From Dysidea avara (lineage: Eukaryota; Porifera; Demospongiae; Dictyoceratida; Dysideidae): a DNA stretch of 64,000 nt. The stretch is from positions 22,861,059 to 22,925,058 of the forward strand of contig NC_089276.1 of the NCBI RefSeq assembly GCF_963678975.1, in the 5' to 3' direction. The position numbers and the translations under genes were made by a program. Shown one piece after another: positions 50,225 through 62,399 of the stretch; within the stretch, counting starts at the first letter, position 1, and each line of letters begins with the position of its first letter. The notes below the pieces were generated by a model that had not been told where the DNA came from, did no database searches, and saw only the letters and a program-made list of their open reading frames with translations.

Positions 50225-50830
50225 AAAGTGTGATTGTCGTGCCTGCAAAGCTCCATGGTCACTTCTCCAAAGCACAGCATATTTTATGTTATAACTGTTC
50301 TCCAAGTACACAGCAAATTTGATTAAAATTCACTCCAGCCATTCATTAGGCTGCCAAAATGTTGACTTTTTCTCAAGGGGTCTAGATTATTCTTTTTGTA
50401 AAATTGCTATAAATGCAAACACCTAGTTCGATTTGGTACAGATAAAGAGTGCACTAAAGTGAATTCACATACTACGAATCTGATAAATATCCATGGTGCT
50501 ATGAATATTTATCAGTGCAAAAAATATTGAACTTTTGTCGCAGCTAAAGGGTAAACTGCTTAACTTGACACTCTGTGTGTACATATGCTAGCCATCATAG
50601 CAGTGTCTTTTGATGGTTTGAAAAGCAAAGGAGTAACAGCTACAAAAGCCAAACAACGTTAAATTGCAGACTTGAAATATTTTAATACAACAGTCACCAT
50701 TGGGTAGAAAAGCACCAAAAAAAAATTACCAGAATTCGAACCAGGGACCTCCATACAGAACACCCAAATCCTTAACCAATAAATAGGTTACTGCTTTGCT
50801 TTCACAGTTGTTCACCTTCTAAAAGTTTAT
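50225..50830 (-). repeat. tRNA-headed SINE-like repeat, copy 1
   Basis: On the minus strand a tRNA-like head (A-box-like ATTGGTTAAGG, B box GGTTCGAATTC at about 50734-50744) is followed by an A/T tract and a body of about 500 bp. The body shares CACAGCAAATTTGATTAAA and AGCTCCATGG words with 55630-56345. The head is degenerate. Confidence 0.6.
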
Positions 50831-51569
50831 AAATAAAACATGTACAATTATAACTTCTGCTTTCAATAATCAATACGACGTCATTTCTACAAATCTGGAT
50901 AAAAACAAACCCCAAAGCCACCTTGTAAATAGAGTGCAAAAAGGAATGAAATCCACACAAAATTTGCCAAGCTGTGACAAAAAGGGTGTGGCCTTCGAAA
51001 GCCTGGGTGAAAAAGACTTTTTACAGCTTGGTGGCTGAAATCATTGCAGCCATTTCTTGGCCACCACCTTTGCCAGGCTTTTGAAGGCTGCTCAGAACTT
51101 TTTTCTTGTAGATAAACTTTTCTCCAACAAAACAGCCAAGCATAAGCATATAGTCAGCATACTTTAGTCAAGCACTGGAATCACTTTAATATGTATAAGT
51201 TTATGATTGAGATCATACTCAAGTGCTGAATACCTATTTGCAGTCATTAATTTGTTGGCCACGCCTTTTTGCAAAGCTAGGTTGCATGCACAGTTTGTTG
51301 TCATTTCAATCAAACAGTAAGGCAAGTTTAAGGGTGCATTTTACCTGTCTTTATTTGTATAGCTACGTACAACAGAGTTAAACAAGATGATGTCTTTAGT
51401 GTATAATTTGGTACTCTAACAGAACAGTTTTCTCTCACCCAATTACAATATTCATTTGCGTGATTGCAGCCCCAAAGCAAGCCTATCTATGACAAGCTTT
51501 TTACTTGTCTTATTTTCTTTACATAGGTCAGGGATGACAAAGAGTGAAGGTATTTCAATTGTAGCTGAA
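50831..51569. other. Degenerate AAAACAGCC-family foldback copy and non-coding flank
   Basis: 50941-51140 keeps GCCAAGCTGTGACAAAAAGG, TTGCAGCCATTTCTTGGCCA and AACAAAACAGCCAAG, so it is a decayed member of the 1135-1462 family. The rest holds no gene. Confidence 0.5.
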
Positions 51570-52330
51570 GTGACTTTCTGTAGCTGAGCTCTCTACATGA
51601 GGTCACCTGCTGTCTAGGTGACTTGTTTGTAGCTGAACTCTCTACAGGGTGACTTATAACATAGCTGAACTCTCTACAGGGACTTGTAATGTAGCGGATG
51701 TTCTACTGAGTAACTTGCAATGTAGCTGAACTCTTTGCTGGATGATATTTTAGAACTCTCTACAGGGAGACTATAATAACGTAGCTGGACTCTCCTTGTT
51801 ATGTTGCTGAACTCTCTACAGGGGACATGTAACATGGCTGAACTCTTTACTGGGGGACTTCACTGATTTGTAATGTGGCTGAACTCTTTAAAGGAAGACT
51901 TAGAACATCACTGAGCTTTCTACAGGGTGACTTGTAATGGAGCTGAAGGGGGACTTGTAATGTAGCTGAACTCTTTTCTAGGTAGCTTGTTATGCAACTA
52001 AACTGCACAGGGAGACTGGTAATGTAGCTGAACTCTCTAGTCTCTACTGAGTGACTTGTAATATAGCTGAACTCTCTACATGGTGACTTGTTATGTAGCT
52101 GAACTCTTCACAGGGTGACTGGTAAGTGGCCGAAAGGAGACTTGTAATGTGACTTGTAGTGACTTGTAATGTAGCTGATCTCTCTACTAGGTTGTAATAA
52201 ATAGCTGAACTCTTTACAGGGTGACTTAATGTGGCTGAACTCTGTACTGGGTGACTTGTGATGTAGTTGAAATCTCTACTGGATGTAGCTGAACTCTCCT
52301 ACAGAATGACTTCTAATGTAGTTGGATTCA
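51570..52330. repeat. Degenerate minisatellite, reverse of the 1-890 unit
   Basis: Units of GTAGCTGAACTCTCTACAGG followed by GTGACTTGTAAT and variants. This is the reverse complement of the unit at 1-890. Unit length is less regular here because of indels. Confidence 0.85.
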
Positions 52331-52690
52331 TGGACTTACCTGTTTCCTCCTTTGTGTCCCATTTGTCTTTGGTGACAGTGCAAGGTATTGATTCATAGTT
52401 ACTGCATGTGATGGCTTCTCTATGTTACTAACAGGAATTGTCTGAGTTCTCCGATTGATTGCAGAGGTCCTTTTTGTAGTGTTCTTTCTAACATTGTGTA
52501 ACAGGCTAAACATAGCTGAAAACGAAACATAATGGCCACTTTTCAGTAATTGATAGTTTGGGCATGCATTCAAATGAAAGCATTAAGCCTGGCACCATTC
52601 TTTCTTCTACACAGGTTCACCAGTCATACCAATGATACAACAAAAGTTAACAAGTGTGCATAAATTTTAAGTTCGATTAGGGATCAAAGA
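52331..52690 (-). mobile_element. Composite repeat, fragment
   Basis: A minus-strand piece of the composite repeat: GACAAATGGGACACAAAGGA, then GGAAACAG|GTAAGTCC (the same splice-donor position), then the upstream arm toward 52690. The foldback core is missing. It directly follows the minisatellite. Confidence 0.6.
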
Positions 52691-52834
52691 AGTGAAACAT
52701 GGGAGGTCACCTACACCTGAAGATATACTACACTGGACTGGTTTCAATCATGGGTATAGTTTGAAGTAGGGATTAAATGTCCACCAATGTATCTTTAGGT
52801 GTACCGTGTTTCACTACTTTTTACTAGTGCGCAA

Positions 52835-53775
52835 AAAAATTCAACTAGAGTAGGAACCATGGCACATCAATAAAAGTACTGAAACAAGCTGGAGTAGTGC
52901 AATAAGAAGTGTTGTATAAATTATATCCCTACTATGTTCAAGACACCATAGCAGAAATGTACAGTAGGGATATAACCCTTTTTATTGTTTTACTTCATGC
53001 TCTACTCCTGACCAGCTTGTTTCAGTACTTTTTTATCGATGTGCTATGGTCCCTATTCTAGTTTAAAATTTTCAAAATTTTTGTGTACTTGTTTGTTAAC
53101 TGTAAATAATAATTATTATGACTGGTGAACCCATGCATACCACATCAAATTAAAAGAAATAAATGGCGCCACTCACCCCAGTTATATCAATTATCATCTG
53201 AAAAGTGAAGTATCCATTACGCTTCATTGTCAGCTATGTTCAACCTATTACACAGCAGTACAAATCAAGAACTGTTAAAAAAGCACCTCTGCAATCAAAG
53301 TAGCCACTATGGCAAACGTGGACGATTTCCGTTATGAAGGGAAGCCATCATGTGCTACTGCCAAATCAACACTTTTTACTGTCAACAAAGATGAATGGGA
53401 CACAAAGGAAGACACTAGTAGTCCATGGAGAATGCATTTTACATACTTCAGTATGCCATAAGGCACGGCCTCTCGGGCTGAAGTGACGTCAAACAGTGAA
53501 AAAATCAAGCCCATAGCCTTTGCCGTTATCAAGTTACGCTTGTCTGAAGGCATCAGTCAGACAGTCAGTTACTCAGTCACTAGAAAATCCCATTTATAAT
53601 TTTTTTTTAATTCCGTAGCAACTTGTTGAAAGCATTTGGGTCAATCTGAGGGCTTGTTTGGGCTTAGTTTTATCTAACCAATACTGCCTCATCATCGTCT
53701 GGGAAAGGTGAGGCTGAGTTTTGAGTGATATTTTTTCTTGGGCCACACCCACACCTTTCACCTTTGTAGTCCCTA
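52835..53775 (+). mobile_element. Composite repeat, copy 3
   Basis: Foldback core 52845-53090 (CAACTAGAGTAGGAACCATG to ATGGTCCCTATTCTAG), then the arm starting GACTGGTGAACC, then ATGGCAAACGTGGACGATTT with the MANVDDFRYEGKPS reading, then the tail to about 53775. Here the donor is mutated (GACACTAGTAGTCC instead of GACACTGGTAAGTCC). Head-to-tail with copy 4. Confidence 0.75.
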
Positions 53776-53777
53776 AC

Positions 53778-54735
53778 AAGTACACAGAAAAATTTGGAAT
53801 TTTCAACTAGAGTAGGGACCATAGCACATCGATATAAAGTACTTTAACAAGTTGGAGTATAGTGCACAATACTGAATCACAGTAAAACAATAAGAAGTGT
53901 TATATCCCTACTGTACTCAAGATACCATAATGGAAATGCACAGTCCAGATATAACACTTCTTATTGTTTTACTGTGATTCAGTATCGTGCACTATACTCC
54001 AACTTGTTTCAGTACTTTTTATCGATGTGCTATGGTCCCTACTCTAGTTGAAAATTTCATGTACTTATTTTTTAACTTTTTTTGTAAATAATTATTATGA
54101 CTGGTGAACCATGCACACCGCATCTGAATGGCACTGTACGCCCCAGCTATATTAATTATCGTCTGAAAAGTGAAGTATCCATTACGCTTCGTTGTCTGCT
54201 ATGTTCAACCCGTTGCACAGCAGTACGAATCAAGAACTGTTCAAAAAGCTCCTCTGCAATCAAAATAGCTACTACGAAAAATACAGACAATTTCCGTTAC
54301 GAAGGGAAACCATCACGTGCTACCACTAAATCGCCACTTTTCGCTGTCAGCAAAGATGAATGGGACACAAAGGAGGACACTGGTAAGTCCATGAAGAATG
54401 CATTGTGTGTACTGCGGTATACCAAAAGGCACCAGTCGGACCGAAGCGACGTCGAACAGTGAAAAAATCAAGCCCGTAGCCATATCTGTTATCGAGTTAC
54501 GCTTGTCTGAAGGCATCAGTCAGTCAGTCAGTAGAAAATTCTGTTAAATAAATTATTTTTTAAATTCCGTAGAAACTTGTTGAAAGCATTTCGGGTTGGT
54601 CCGAAATCTTTTTTGGGCTTAGTTTTACCTAACCAATACTGCCTCATTGTCGTCAGGAAAAACTGAAGTTGTTTTTTTGGGTGATATTATTCCGTGGGCC
54701 ATGCCTACTCCTTTGTGGTCCCTACTATACAGTTA
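53778..54735 (+). mobile_element. Composite repeat, copy 4
   Basis: Foldback core 53805-54060, arm from GACTGGTGAACC, captured-exon-like block 54285-54385 (FRYEGKPSRATTKSPLFAVS, then KDEWDTKEDTG at the GTAAGT junction), and tail to GTGGTCCCTAC near 54725. An open frame of 121 codons spans 54097-54462. I do not recognise the encoded protein. Confidence 0.75.
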
Positions 54736-54869
54736 CTATCATACTGTATGATTTCATTGATCACCAAAAATTCCTAATTTTCCTTGTACTTGTTTTATGC
54801 TTGACTGTTATATTAGGGTGACTACTCTATTGGAATACCGTAAAGTCGGGTTTTAAGCGCATGCACTTA

Positions 54870-55230
54870 TAATTTTCATAGAAAATTTTTTGTTATTATT
54901 ATTATGTGTAAAAGGAAAGAAGGCAAAAGCCTGTGATATCTTATCATTACAAAAAAGGTTAACTTAAGACTAAAATTAGTACAACATAATTAAAAATTAA
55001 GTGAGAAGAAATCATCAAGCTGGTTCTTAAATACATTTAGAGACTGAGCCGTAACTACCTAATCTGGTAAACTGTTCCAAGGATTTACTGCTCTTACTGA
55101 AAAATGTGACATCTTGCCCTGGTGGTAGCATGGGGCTTGTATAGCTTGTACATGTGGTCTCTAGTAGAAGTGACTGAGGAGATGGTAAAAAGGTCAAAAA
55201 AAAATTGATGCCAGTATCAAGACACACGGT
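54870..55230 (-). pseudogene. LINE 3'-end fragment
   Basis: On the minus strand a frame reads SVRAVNPWNSLPD, a stop, then VVTAQSLNVFKNQLDDFFSL and a terminal stop. This is the usual C-terminus of CR1/Jockey-type ORF2. An (AAT)n-type 3' end lies near 54895. The upstream part is lost. Confidence 0.6.
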
Positions 55231-55275
55231 AGTGTGTCGTGCGGCCAAGAAAGCCGGCGACCACACTGTGAGTAT

Positions 55276-55290
55276 CAGTGGCAGATCCAG

Positions 55291-55324
<34 letters not shown>

Positions 55325-55612
55325 GGGGTATGTGCCCCCCTTCATCCCTTTAAAAAATGCATATAAGATTGAGGTACTCTAATAGAGCAGTCAATCACCA
55401 ATCACTCTAATAAAGCAGTCACAGTGTTCATGAGGAAGTGTATCTTAACTATGAAGCTATGATGAGGATCTGAATAAGGATCTTTATATACTTTATAGTA
55501 TATACACTTGATAAAGGACAGCCATTATTGTTGTCGACCTTTTTTTTTTTTTTTGGTCTTCAACTATTCAGCAAAGTGCACCCCCCCTTTCCAAACTCTG
55601 GATCCGCCCCTG
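55276..55612. mobile_element. 337 bp MITE with AGTAT duplication and G30 tract
   Basis: Termini CAGTGGCAGATCCAGG and inverted CTGGATCCGCCCCTG, flanked by AGTAT at 55271-55275 and 55613-55617. Starts with an uninterrupted run of about 30 G (55290-55319). Contains two CTCTAATAGAGCAGTCA-type modules near 55376-55425. Non-coding. Confidence 0.7.
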
Positions 55613-55629
55613 AGTATATTTACAGGAAG

Positions 55630-56345
55630 AAAGAAAACAGCTTTTTCATGCGTGCATAGCTCCATGGCCCCTTCTCCACAGCACACCATTTTTGCATTAT
55701 AGCTGTCCCCAAAGTAGGGTACGCCACACAGCAAATTTGATTAAATTCGCAACAGCCATTTGCGAGATATGGGCGTTCAAAATTTCATTTTAATTTCTTC
55801 ATTTTTTTCTTCTTATGCCATGTGGGGGCTATGGGGGCTTCAATTTCTTTTCACACACTTTGCAAAAATTGCTATAAAATGTAAATGTGTAACTCGGTTG
55901 CCTCGATCTTTGGCACAAATGAAGAGCGTGTAATGGTGGATTTACATACCAAATTTTCTGTGAATCTGAGTAATCTTCAAGGAGTTATGGGCATTTATTC
56001 ATGTAAAAAAAAAGATCAAACTTCTGTCACGGCTACAGAGTAAACCGAGTATAGAAATAACTTGAAAATTGGTGTGTAAATAGGCTGATCATCATAGCAG
56101 TGCCTTTTGATAGTTTGAATAGCAATAGAGTTACAGCGACAAAGTTATAAAGCAAAAAACTAAGCAAGTGTAAAATCGCTGGATTGAGATACTCTAATAG
56201 AGCAGTCACCATGGGGTAAAAAAGGTGTACAAAATATGTTGAAAAAAAATTAACCGGAGTTCGAACCAGGGACCTCCATTCCTAACACCTGCATCCTTAA
56301 CCACTGAACCACTGCTACCTTTGCTGATCACCTCACTTAATGTCT
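55630..56345 (-). repeat. tRNA-headed SINE-like repeat, copy 2
   Basis: The minus-strand head at about 56335-56253 is clearly tRNA-like: A box TGGTTCAGTGGTTAAGG and B box CTGGTTCGAACTCC at normal spacing. A T-rich tract, a CTCTAATAGAG module near 56190 and a body shared with 50225-50830 follow. No acceptor stem could be folded by eye, so this is SINE rather than a working tRNA gene. Confidence 0.65.
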
Positions 56346-56670
56346 GCTTTATAAATGAAATTTCTAGTTGAAATCTGCTTATAATCAAAACGTTTGTAAT
56401 TTCATAGATCTACCAATAGAAGTACTAGAATATTCTATGTATGTTCTATTAGAAATCCTCAAAAAAATCGTGCACTCTATTAGAGTATTACAATAATGTT
56501 ATCAAATATTGAATTAAATCATGCAAATGAAATACATTTATAAGTCTGTCTTCAATAATCATCATTGTGTCTACACAGAAAAGAAGAAATGTAAGTAAAA
56601 ACAAACCTCAAAGTCAGCCATAGGCTGGTTTTGGGGCCTTATAAAGTACAAAAAGGAGTAAAATCCACAC

Positions 56671-56915
56671 AAAAACAGCCAAGCTGTAAAAAAATGGTGC
56701 GGCCTTAAAATTCCTGGGTGAAAAAAGTTGTGAAATCAAAGGTGGTGGCCAAGAAATGGCTGCAATTATGTTAGTGCTAAAAAATTTTAATAATGGCTGT
56801 GTGCATTGTTAGCATTGACATCATTGCAGCCATTTCTTGGCTGCTATCTTTGATTTCACAACTTTTTTCACCCAGGCATTTTAAGGCCGCACCATGTTTT
56901 TACAGCTTGGCTGTT
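56671..56915. mobile_element. Foldback MITE, AAAACAGCC family, copy 3
   Basis: Inverted arms from AAAAACAGCCAAGCTGTAAA, with GTGCGGCC and GGTGGCCAAGAAATGGCTGC, to the complement at 56915. It lies at the 3' end of LINE D and may have inserted into it. Confidence 0.8.
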
Positions 56916-57431
56916 AACAAGACAGTATAGTAGTATCATATCACCTCTTAGTTGATGATATTGCAATGAAGGTAAGTCCAGTATATGTAAACATTCTGTG
57001 TAAGGGGTGTCTTTCAAGACAGCAAGTGTTCTAGTAGCTCTACGCTGGATTTTTTTCGATGTTTTGTTGGTCAAGACTGTAGTGTGGCCCCCAGATAATG
57101 TTACCATACTCAATCACTGGTCTTACCAAAGACTTGTAAAGAGTAACAAACATGTGGTTATCTGCAAAATGAAAGGTCTTCTGAATAGTAGCCAGTGTCC
57201 GATTAGTTTTGGAGATCACAGATGTGGCATGGGAATGAAATTTAAGGTTGTCATCAATGAGTACCCCAAGATCTTTGATTGTATCACAGAAAGATATTAT
57301 TGTACTCTGAATATTGTACTTGCCATACTCATGTGGTGGACCAAGATGCAGTAAGAAGCATTTAGAGATGCCTTACATGTAGTTACCACTTGTTGATATC
57401 ATTTTGTGACTACTGAAAATCCTGAGCATTA

Positions 57432-57885
57432 GGAACCCGCCGATTATGCTCATTATTTTACCTATTATGCTATGCTGCACTGCTCAAAAATTTACCTATT
57501 ATGCTTAAATTAATGCTCAATATTTACCTATTATGCTCAAATTATGCTCAATATTTTTACCTCAGTTCCCATGTTTTTTCTAATAACTTTGCACTTTACG
57601 GAAAAGCAGTAAGTGGTTGAAGCACAGACTGTAAATCCTTGCTTGTTAAAATGCATGTCACAGAAAAGATCGATATACTCTAATAGAACAGTCAGCTACC
57701 TGATAATTTTATTGGAGTTACTGACTGTTCTATTAGAGTATATCGATCTTTTTGTCGGATATGTATTTTGATAAGCAAGAATTTATAGCATTGCACAAAT
57801 TTTCTCCCTATTATGCTAGCATTATGCTCAATGCTTTCAGGCACCTATTATGCTCATTATTATGCCAGCATAATCGGCGGGTCCC
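57432..57885. mobile_element. TIR element inside LINE D with a mirrored CTCTAATAGA module pair
   Basis: 454 bp with ends GGAACCCGCCGATTATGCT and GGGACCCGCCGATTATGCTG (inverted), flanked by TA on each side. It holds many CCTATTATGCTCA words. In its centre are two modules in opposite orientation, GATCGATATACTCTAATAGA at about 57668 and its mirror at about 57725-57752. Confidence 0.7.
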
Positions 57886-59898
57886 TACTGAGCATCCTGT
57901 ATTACACGAAGCATTTTTAAATCATCAGCAAAATGTAAGACAGAACTACTGACTTGGATAAGCATGTCGTTAACATAAATATTAAAACAACAGGGGACCG
58001 AGCACAGAGCCTTGAGGTACACCACTGAGAACATTACACCAAGTTGAAGTTTCACCATTAATAACTACTCTTTGCTTTCTGCCTACTAAAAATCCCTTTA
58101 ACCAGCCTAGGAGGTTCCCTGTTAAGCCATATGACTCCAGTTTAGTGAGCATTCGACTGTGAGGAACTGAATCAAAGACCTTAGCGAAATTGAAATAAAT
58201 AATGTCAACTGAGTGGCCCTGTTCAAGAGATTTGGTCCAACAGTTTAAGGCAGTGAGCAGTTGGGTAACACAAGATCTTCCAGCTGTGAAACCATGTTGG
58301 TGAGGAGTGAATAAATTATATTTGACCATGTGTTCCATTATTTTGTCCTTGATAATACTTTTCATCGTTTTAACAATAGGAGAGGTGAGGCTAATTGGTC
58401 TATAATTACTAGTAATAGTGTGGTCACCTTTCTTGAAAATAGGAGTGTCTATAACCTGTTTCCAAGCATCAGGCAAAGTAGAAGAGTTAAAAGATTTATT
58501 AAACAAAATTGATAGTGGTACACTAAGCTGTTGTCCACATTCCTTCAGTGATAATATTGGCCAACCATCTGGTCCTGATGCTTTGGCTGGGTTGAGCATA
58601 GACAACTTAGCATATACTTCTTGTGGTGTAAATTCTATGTCACTGAGTGGATCCACAACATGGGGCATGTAAAATGAAGGCATGGAGGATAGATCTAGCA
58701 AAATAATTATTTAACAACGTGCACTTCTCACTATCAGAATGTAAAACTGTATTGTTGGGACCACGAAGAGAGTCAATTGATGGGTGTACTTTTAATTGAG
58801 AATTAATATATTTCCAAAGCTGCCTAGGATTTTCTTTGGCTCGAGAGACTAACTTGTTTTCATAATTAGAACGTAAACGTCTCATCAAGTTTCGTAGTTC
58901 ATTTCTTACTTGACAGTAACATAGGCAATCATCCCGAGAATTACTATGGATGTACTTATTCCACAGTTTGCATTTTCTGTTTCTTAAACTGAGGGCTCTT
59001 TGGTTCATAAAAATACACGATTTCCTTCTAGGTACATCCTGAGGAACGCAGTCATCAAGAATATTTGTGAATGTTTTTGCAAATAATTGCCAAGCAGAGT
59101 GAATGTTCAAGGGTGACAAAATTTCATCTTATCAAAGTTAGCTTGGCGTAAATTATATCTAGGTAAAGTTGTTTTGGTACAAGTAGAGTAACATAATAAA
59201 TTGAACTGAAGACACACAGGATCACTAGAACCAATACCAGGGAGGTAAATTATGGTATTTATCATAGCTTCCTCATTAGTAAAAACTAAGTCTAAAACAT
59301 TATAGTGTTTGGTCTATAATGAGTTGGTTCTGTTACATGTTGAGATAAGTAAGAATCATGAATTGCGTCTAGAAACATTTGTGAGTATGATGTACTACAT
59401 GACAGTGATGACCAGTAGATACTGGGGTAATTGAAATCACCACAAAAGAGAACATGAGAGTATTCTTGGAGTGATAACAACAGGTTACATAAGTTGATGG
59501 TACTTTGGTGTATGTCAGATGATGGGCTGTGGTAAATGCAGCCCACCAGCAGTGAGTCGTGACCTCTAAGAGTTACTTGAATCCAGATATGCTCAACAAA
59601 ATTGAAACTATCAAAATGGACTTTACTAAAGGACAACTTCTCAGAAACATAAATACCCACACCACAAACAGAAGATGAGACAGCAACATCTGGATCAAAA
59701 TTAAAAAGTAGGAGGATAGCCATTGAGGGAAAGACGTGCATAGGTTAATGTATTACAGTGAGCTTTTGGTAAAATTTCAGTGATTAGTATAATATCTGGC
59801 TCATTGCCAGCAATGGCCAATTCCAAATCATCTCTTTCATTTAAAAATTGGTCAATATTTGCATATAGTATATTGAGCCCCTCAATGTCACAGGAAAA

Positions 59899-60840
59899 CT
59901 AATTTGATCCACCCATGGGTGTTTGAGCTGAAGTGTGTACTGCTGAATTATGCTGTATGGGCTCAGTGCGAGGATGACGAGACACCATGTTTCCATTATG
60001 TATACTAAGATTAGTTTCACCACTTGATCTTCTTTTGAGTTCTGTAACAACCTTCTTGTGTCTTTCCCTTTCCAGCTTCGTCATGTCAGTTACAATGTAC
60101 ACTTGCTTAAATCCATTACTTGAGCGTAAACGAGGAGCAGCTGACAGAATACTTTGCTTATCAGTCTCAGAATCAAATCCGACCAATAAGGGGCAGTGTT
60201 TATTTTGTACTTTCCGACCAAGGCGGAATAACTTCTCAATACTGATGTTATTATTGCTAACTGACTTACATACTTCAATAAATTTGGCTTTATCAGCAGC
60301 TTGATTAGATTCCTCAGGAAGGTTGTAGACAATAACATTTCTTTTACGTCGATCACGATCAGCTATTTCATCAGCTACATCAAATGTAGACTTAGTTGCT
60401 TCAAAGCCACTTGAACATGAAGTCAACTTAGTTGTCAATTCGGATAAAGCTGACTGTAACTGATCCTGTAGAGTAGTGTTCTGAGTACAGAGATCCTTGA
60501 TCTTTGTTGCAAGGTTTGAAGTGATTGTCTGGAGAGTTGTTAATTCAGCTTTCAGGCCCTGTAGTGCAGAAGTCTGCGACTCACTAACAGATTTCTCGAT
60601 AGTTGAAATCCGTGCATCCGCAAGTGAAAATCCTTCGTAAGACTGGAAAGCTACAGGGAGTGCTTGAAGACAGGGGGTACAGAAAAATACAATATTACTG
60701 GAGGCATTACCAATCAAGATACACTGTTCCTCACTTAACTTGACGCAGCTAGCGTGAAGTCAAGCCTCACACCAAACGTACTCCGTCATGTTATCAGTGG
60801 CTGGCTTAAAACAAATGATACAATCCTCATCTCTGGGTTT
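59899..60840 (-). pseudogene. ORF1 protein of LINE D
   Basis: The open part, 60717-59899, encodes about 272 residues: a coiled-coil stretch (KAELTTLQTITSNLATKIKD), then an RRM-like start (RKRNVIVYNLPEE) and a basic tail. Upstream in the same frame lies a PHD-like zinc finger (DCIICFKP, YVWCEA, LHASC, FFCTPC), as in CR1 ORF1 proteins. It is cut by one TGA codon between WCEA and LHASC, where the family normally has tryptophan. ORF1 proteins bind the element's RNA. Family assignment is good; the start codon is not resolved. Confidence 0.7.
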
Positions 60841-60900
60841 TTTACTGTGCTTGTTTTGGGGAAATGTTGCATTTTGCTTAGAAGCTATTAATAACTCCAA

Positions 60901-62390
60901 TTAATGCTCGGTGTCCTGGTAAAATCACGCACAAAAACAACAGTACTGACGATATAATGTTAGAACCTTGGGAGGTACCGTAAATAGAGTCCAAAATGAG
61001 TACCATACAACACTCATTGAGTTGGGGGAGAAGAGCGACTTGACGAGCTGTCAACAGTAATTTTTTTTTGGAAAAATCATACTATCTGTTAGGCGCATAT
61101 GCCTAATAAATAATTATGGTGAGTGTATCACGGAATCACTACGTTGTAATAGAGTAGTTAATAGTTTGTGCCGGTAACCACACCAGTGTGTAAGGATGAT
61201 TATTTTGACCCCATTTCTGGGCGAAATCCTTCAGTTCGTGATAAATGAGATTATCACTATCCAGATGGCTGATTTGCTGTATGTATAGTGAAGGGAAACC
61301 TCAAAGGAGACGTAAGTGCTTGAGAAGACATTAATTTTTCAGTATACTTTCAGCTTTTCTTTCCGTTTTTTTTGCTGTGTGTAACTAACTTACAGTAATC
61401 ATCGTATTTGGCCATGTGCACTTATCAGCCCAGGAAATGTGTATGCGCTTAACAAATAATATACGCTTAATAGATACATGCGCTTAACAACCCGACTCTA
61501 CGGTATCTTGATCTTACAGTACTAGACCTGGTTCTGGAAATCCTCTACTAATACATACATTGTAGCATGATATGTGCACAAGAACTGTAGAAACAGAAAG
61601 TTGTGAAACAAAGGAGATTGCCTACACCTGCAGATATATACTAGTAAACATTTAATTCCTATACTTCAGTCTATGTACCCATGACTGAATCAGGCATTAA
61701 ATGTCATGCAGTATTTTGTAGGTAGCTACAGACAATTTCCCTTGTTTCACATTCTGTGATCCATAATCGAAATTAAAATTCTAATATTTCCCAGGAGCAT
61801 AGGAAGATTTTGAGACCAAAGGTGCTAAAAGGCAAAAGACAACTCACCAGCAGGTGTTCTGGGGCATGCACCCAAGATGCTGACAACACTATAGCCATGA
61901 AAATCAATGTAAATTTGATTTTTAGGTTAAACTGAATATGTGTAGTTATGTACAACTTATTAGACTCATTAATTAATGGCAACACTAACTTTCTAATGTA
62001 GTGCAAGGCGTAATGACATTGTGTCTACAGTATTTGTACACACTGACAGTGCACATTTACAGCATCTTTACACTTAGAATACAGAAGTACATGACACGTA
62101 TGTTTACATTTTTCTCGAAATAGTTCATTCTGGAATTGAAAGATATAAACTCCCTCACAAGCACAACTAAATTTAAAGTATTCAGTTCTTTACTGATAAT
62201 GGCGCATTAGCAACAAGTTAATCAGTTTACATGCTGCAAGTACATATTAATTCGATGGAGTCTTGAGAGAACAATTTTTTGGCAGTGGCAGTAGTCACAG
62301 GAAATGATGTAAAGTAAAGAAAAAGGAGTTTATTGACTTCACTTAGCATATTTCTGATAGCAAAATAGCATCTGCTGTTGTTCTAGCATT
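60901..62390. other. No gene seen; contains a dispersed MITE copy
   Basis: 61605-61755 (GTGAAACAAAGGAGATTGCC to TTGTTTCACATTC) belongs with the blocks at 6121 and 52700. No coding sequence is supported. The 61.0 kb end may include the LINE D 5' UTR. Confidence 0.4.
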
Positions 62391-62399
62391 CATTTGGTA

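Larger units (their letters stand above)
56916..60900 (-). mobile_element. LINE D: decayed CR1/Jockey-type element with ORF1 and ORF2
   Basis: On the minus strand ORF1 comes first (60717-59899 open; see separate entry). ORF2 follows with an APE-type endonuclease (59741-59292; GIYVSEKLSF, LFCGDFNYPSIYW), a linker (59119-58640), then the reverse transcriptase (58701-57982; ASGPDGWPI, NYRPISLTSPIVKT, FAKVFDSVPHSR, SGVPQGSVLGPLLF). A frameshift near 57985 separates this from YVNDMLIQ and the catalytic FADD (about 57920). A TIR element interrupts it at 57432-57885. The thumb and C-terminus continue to about 56930 with stops (IEYGNIIWGPH, IQRRATRTL). No longer functional. Confidence 0.82.

Noticed and set aside
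56253..56335. Possible functional tRNA gene
   Set aside because: A and B boxes are good, but no acceptor stem could be paired and the sequence continues into a repeated SINE body.
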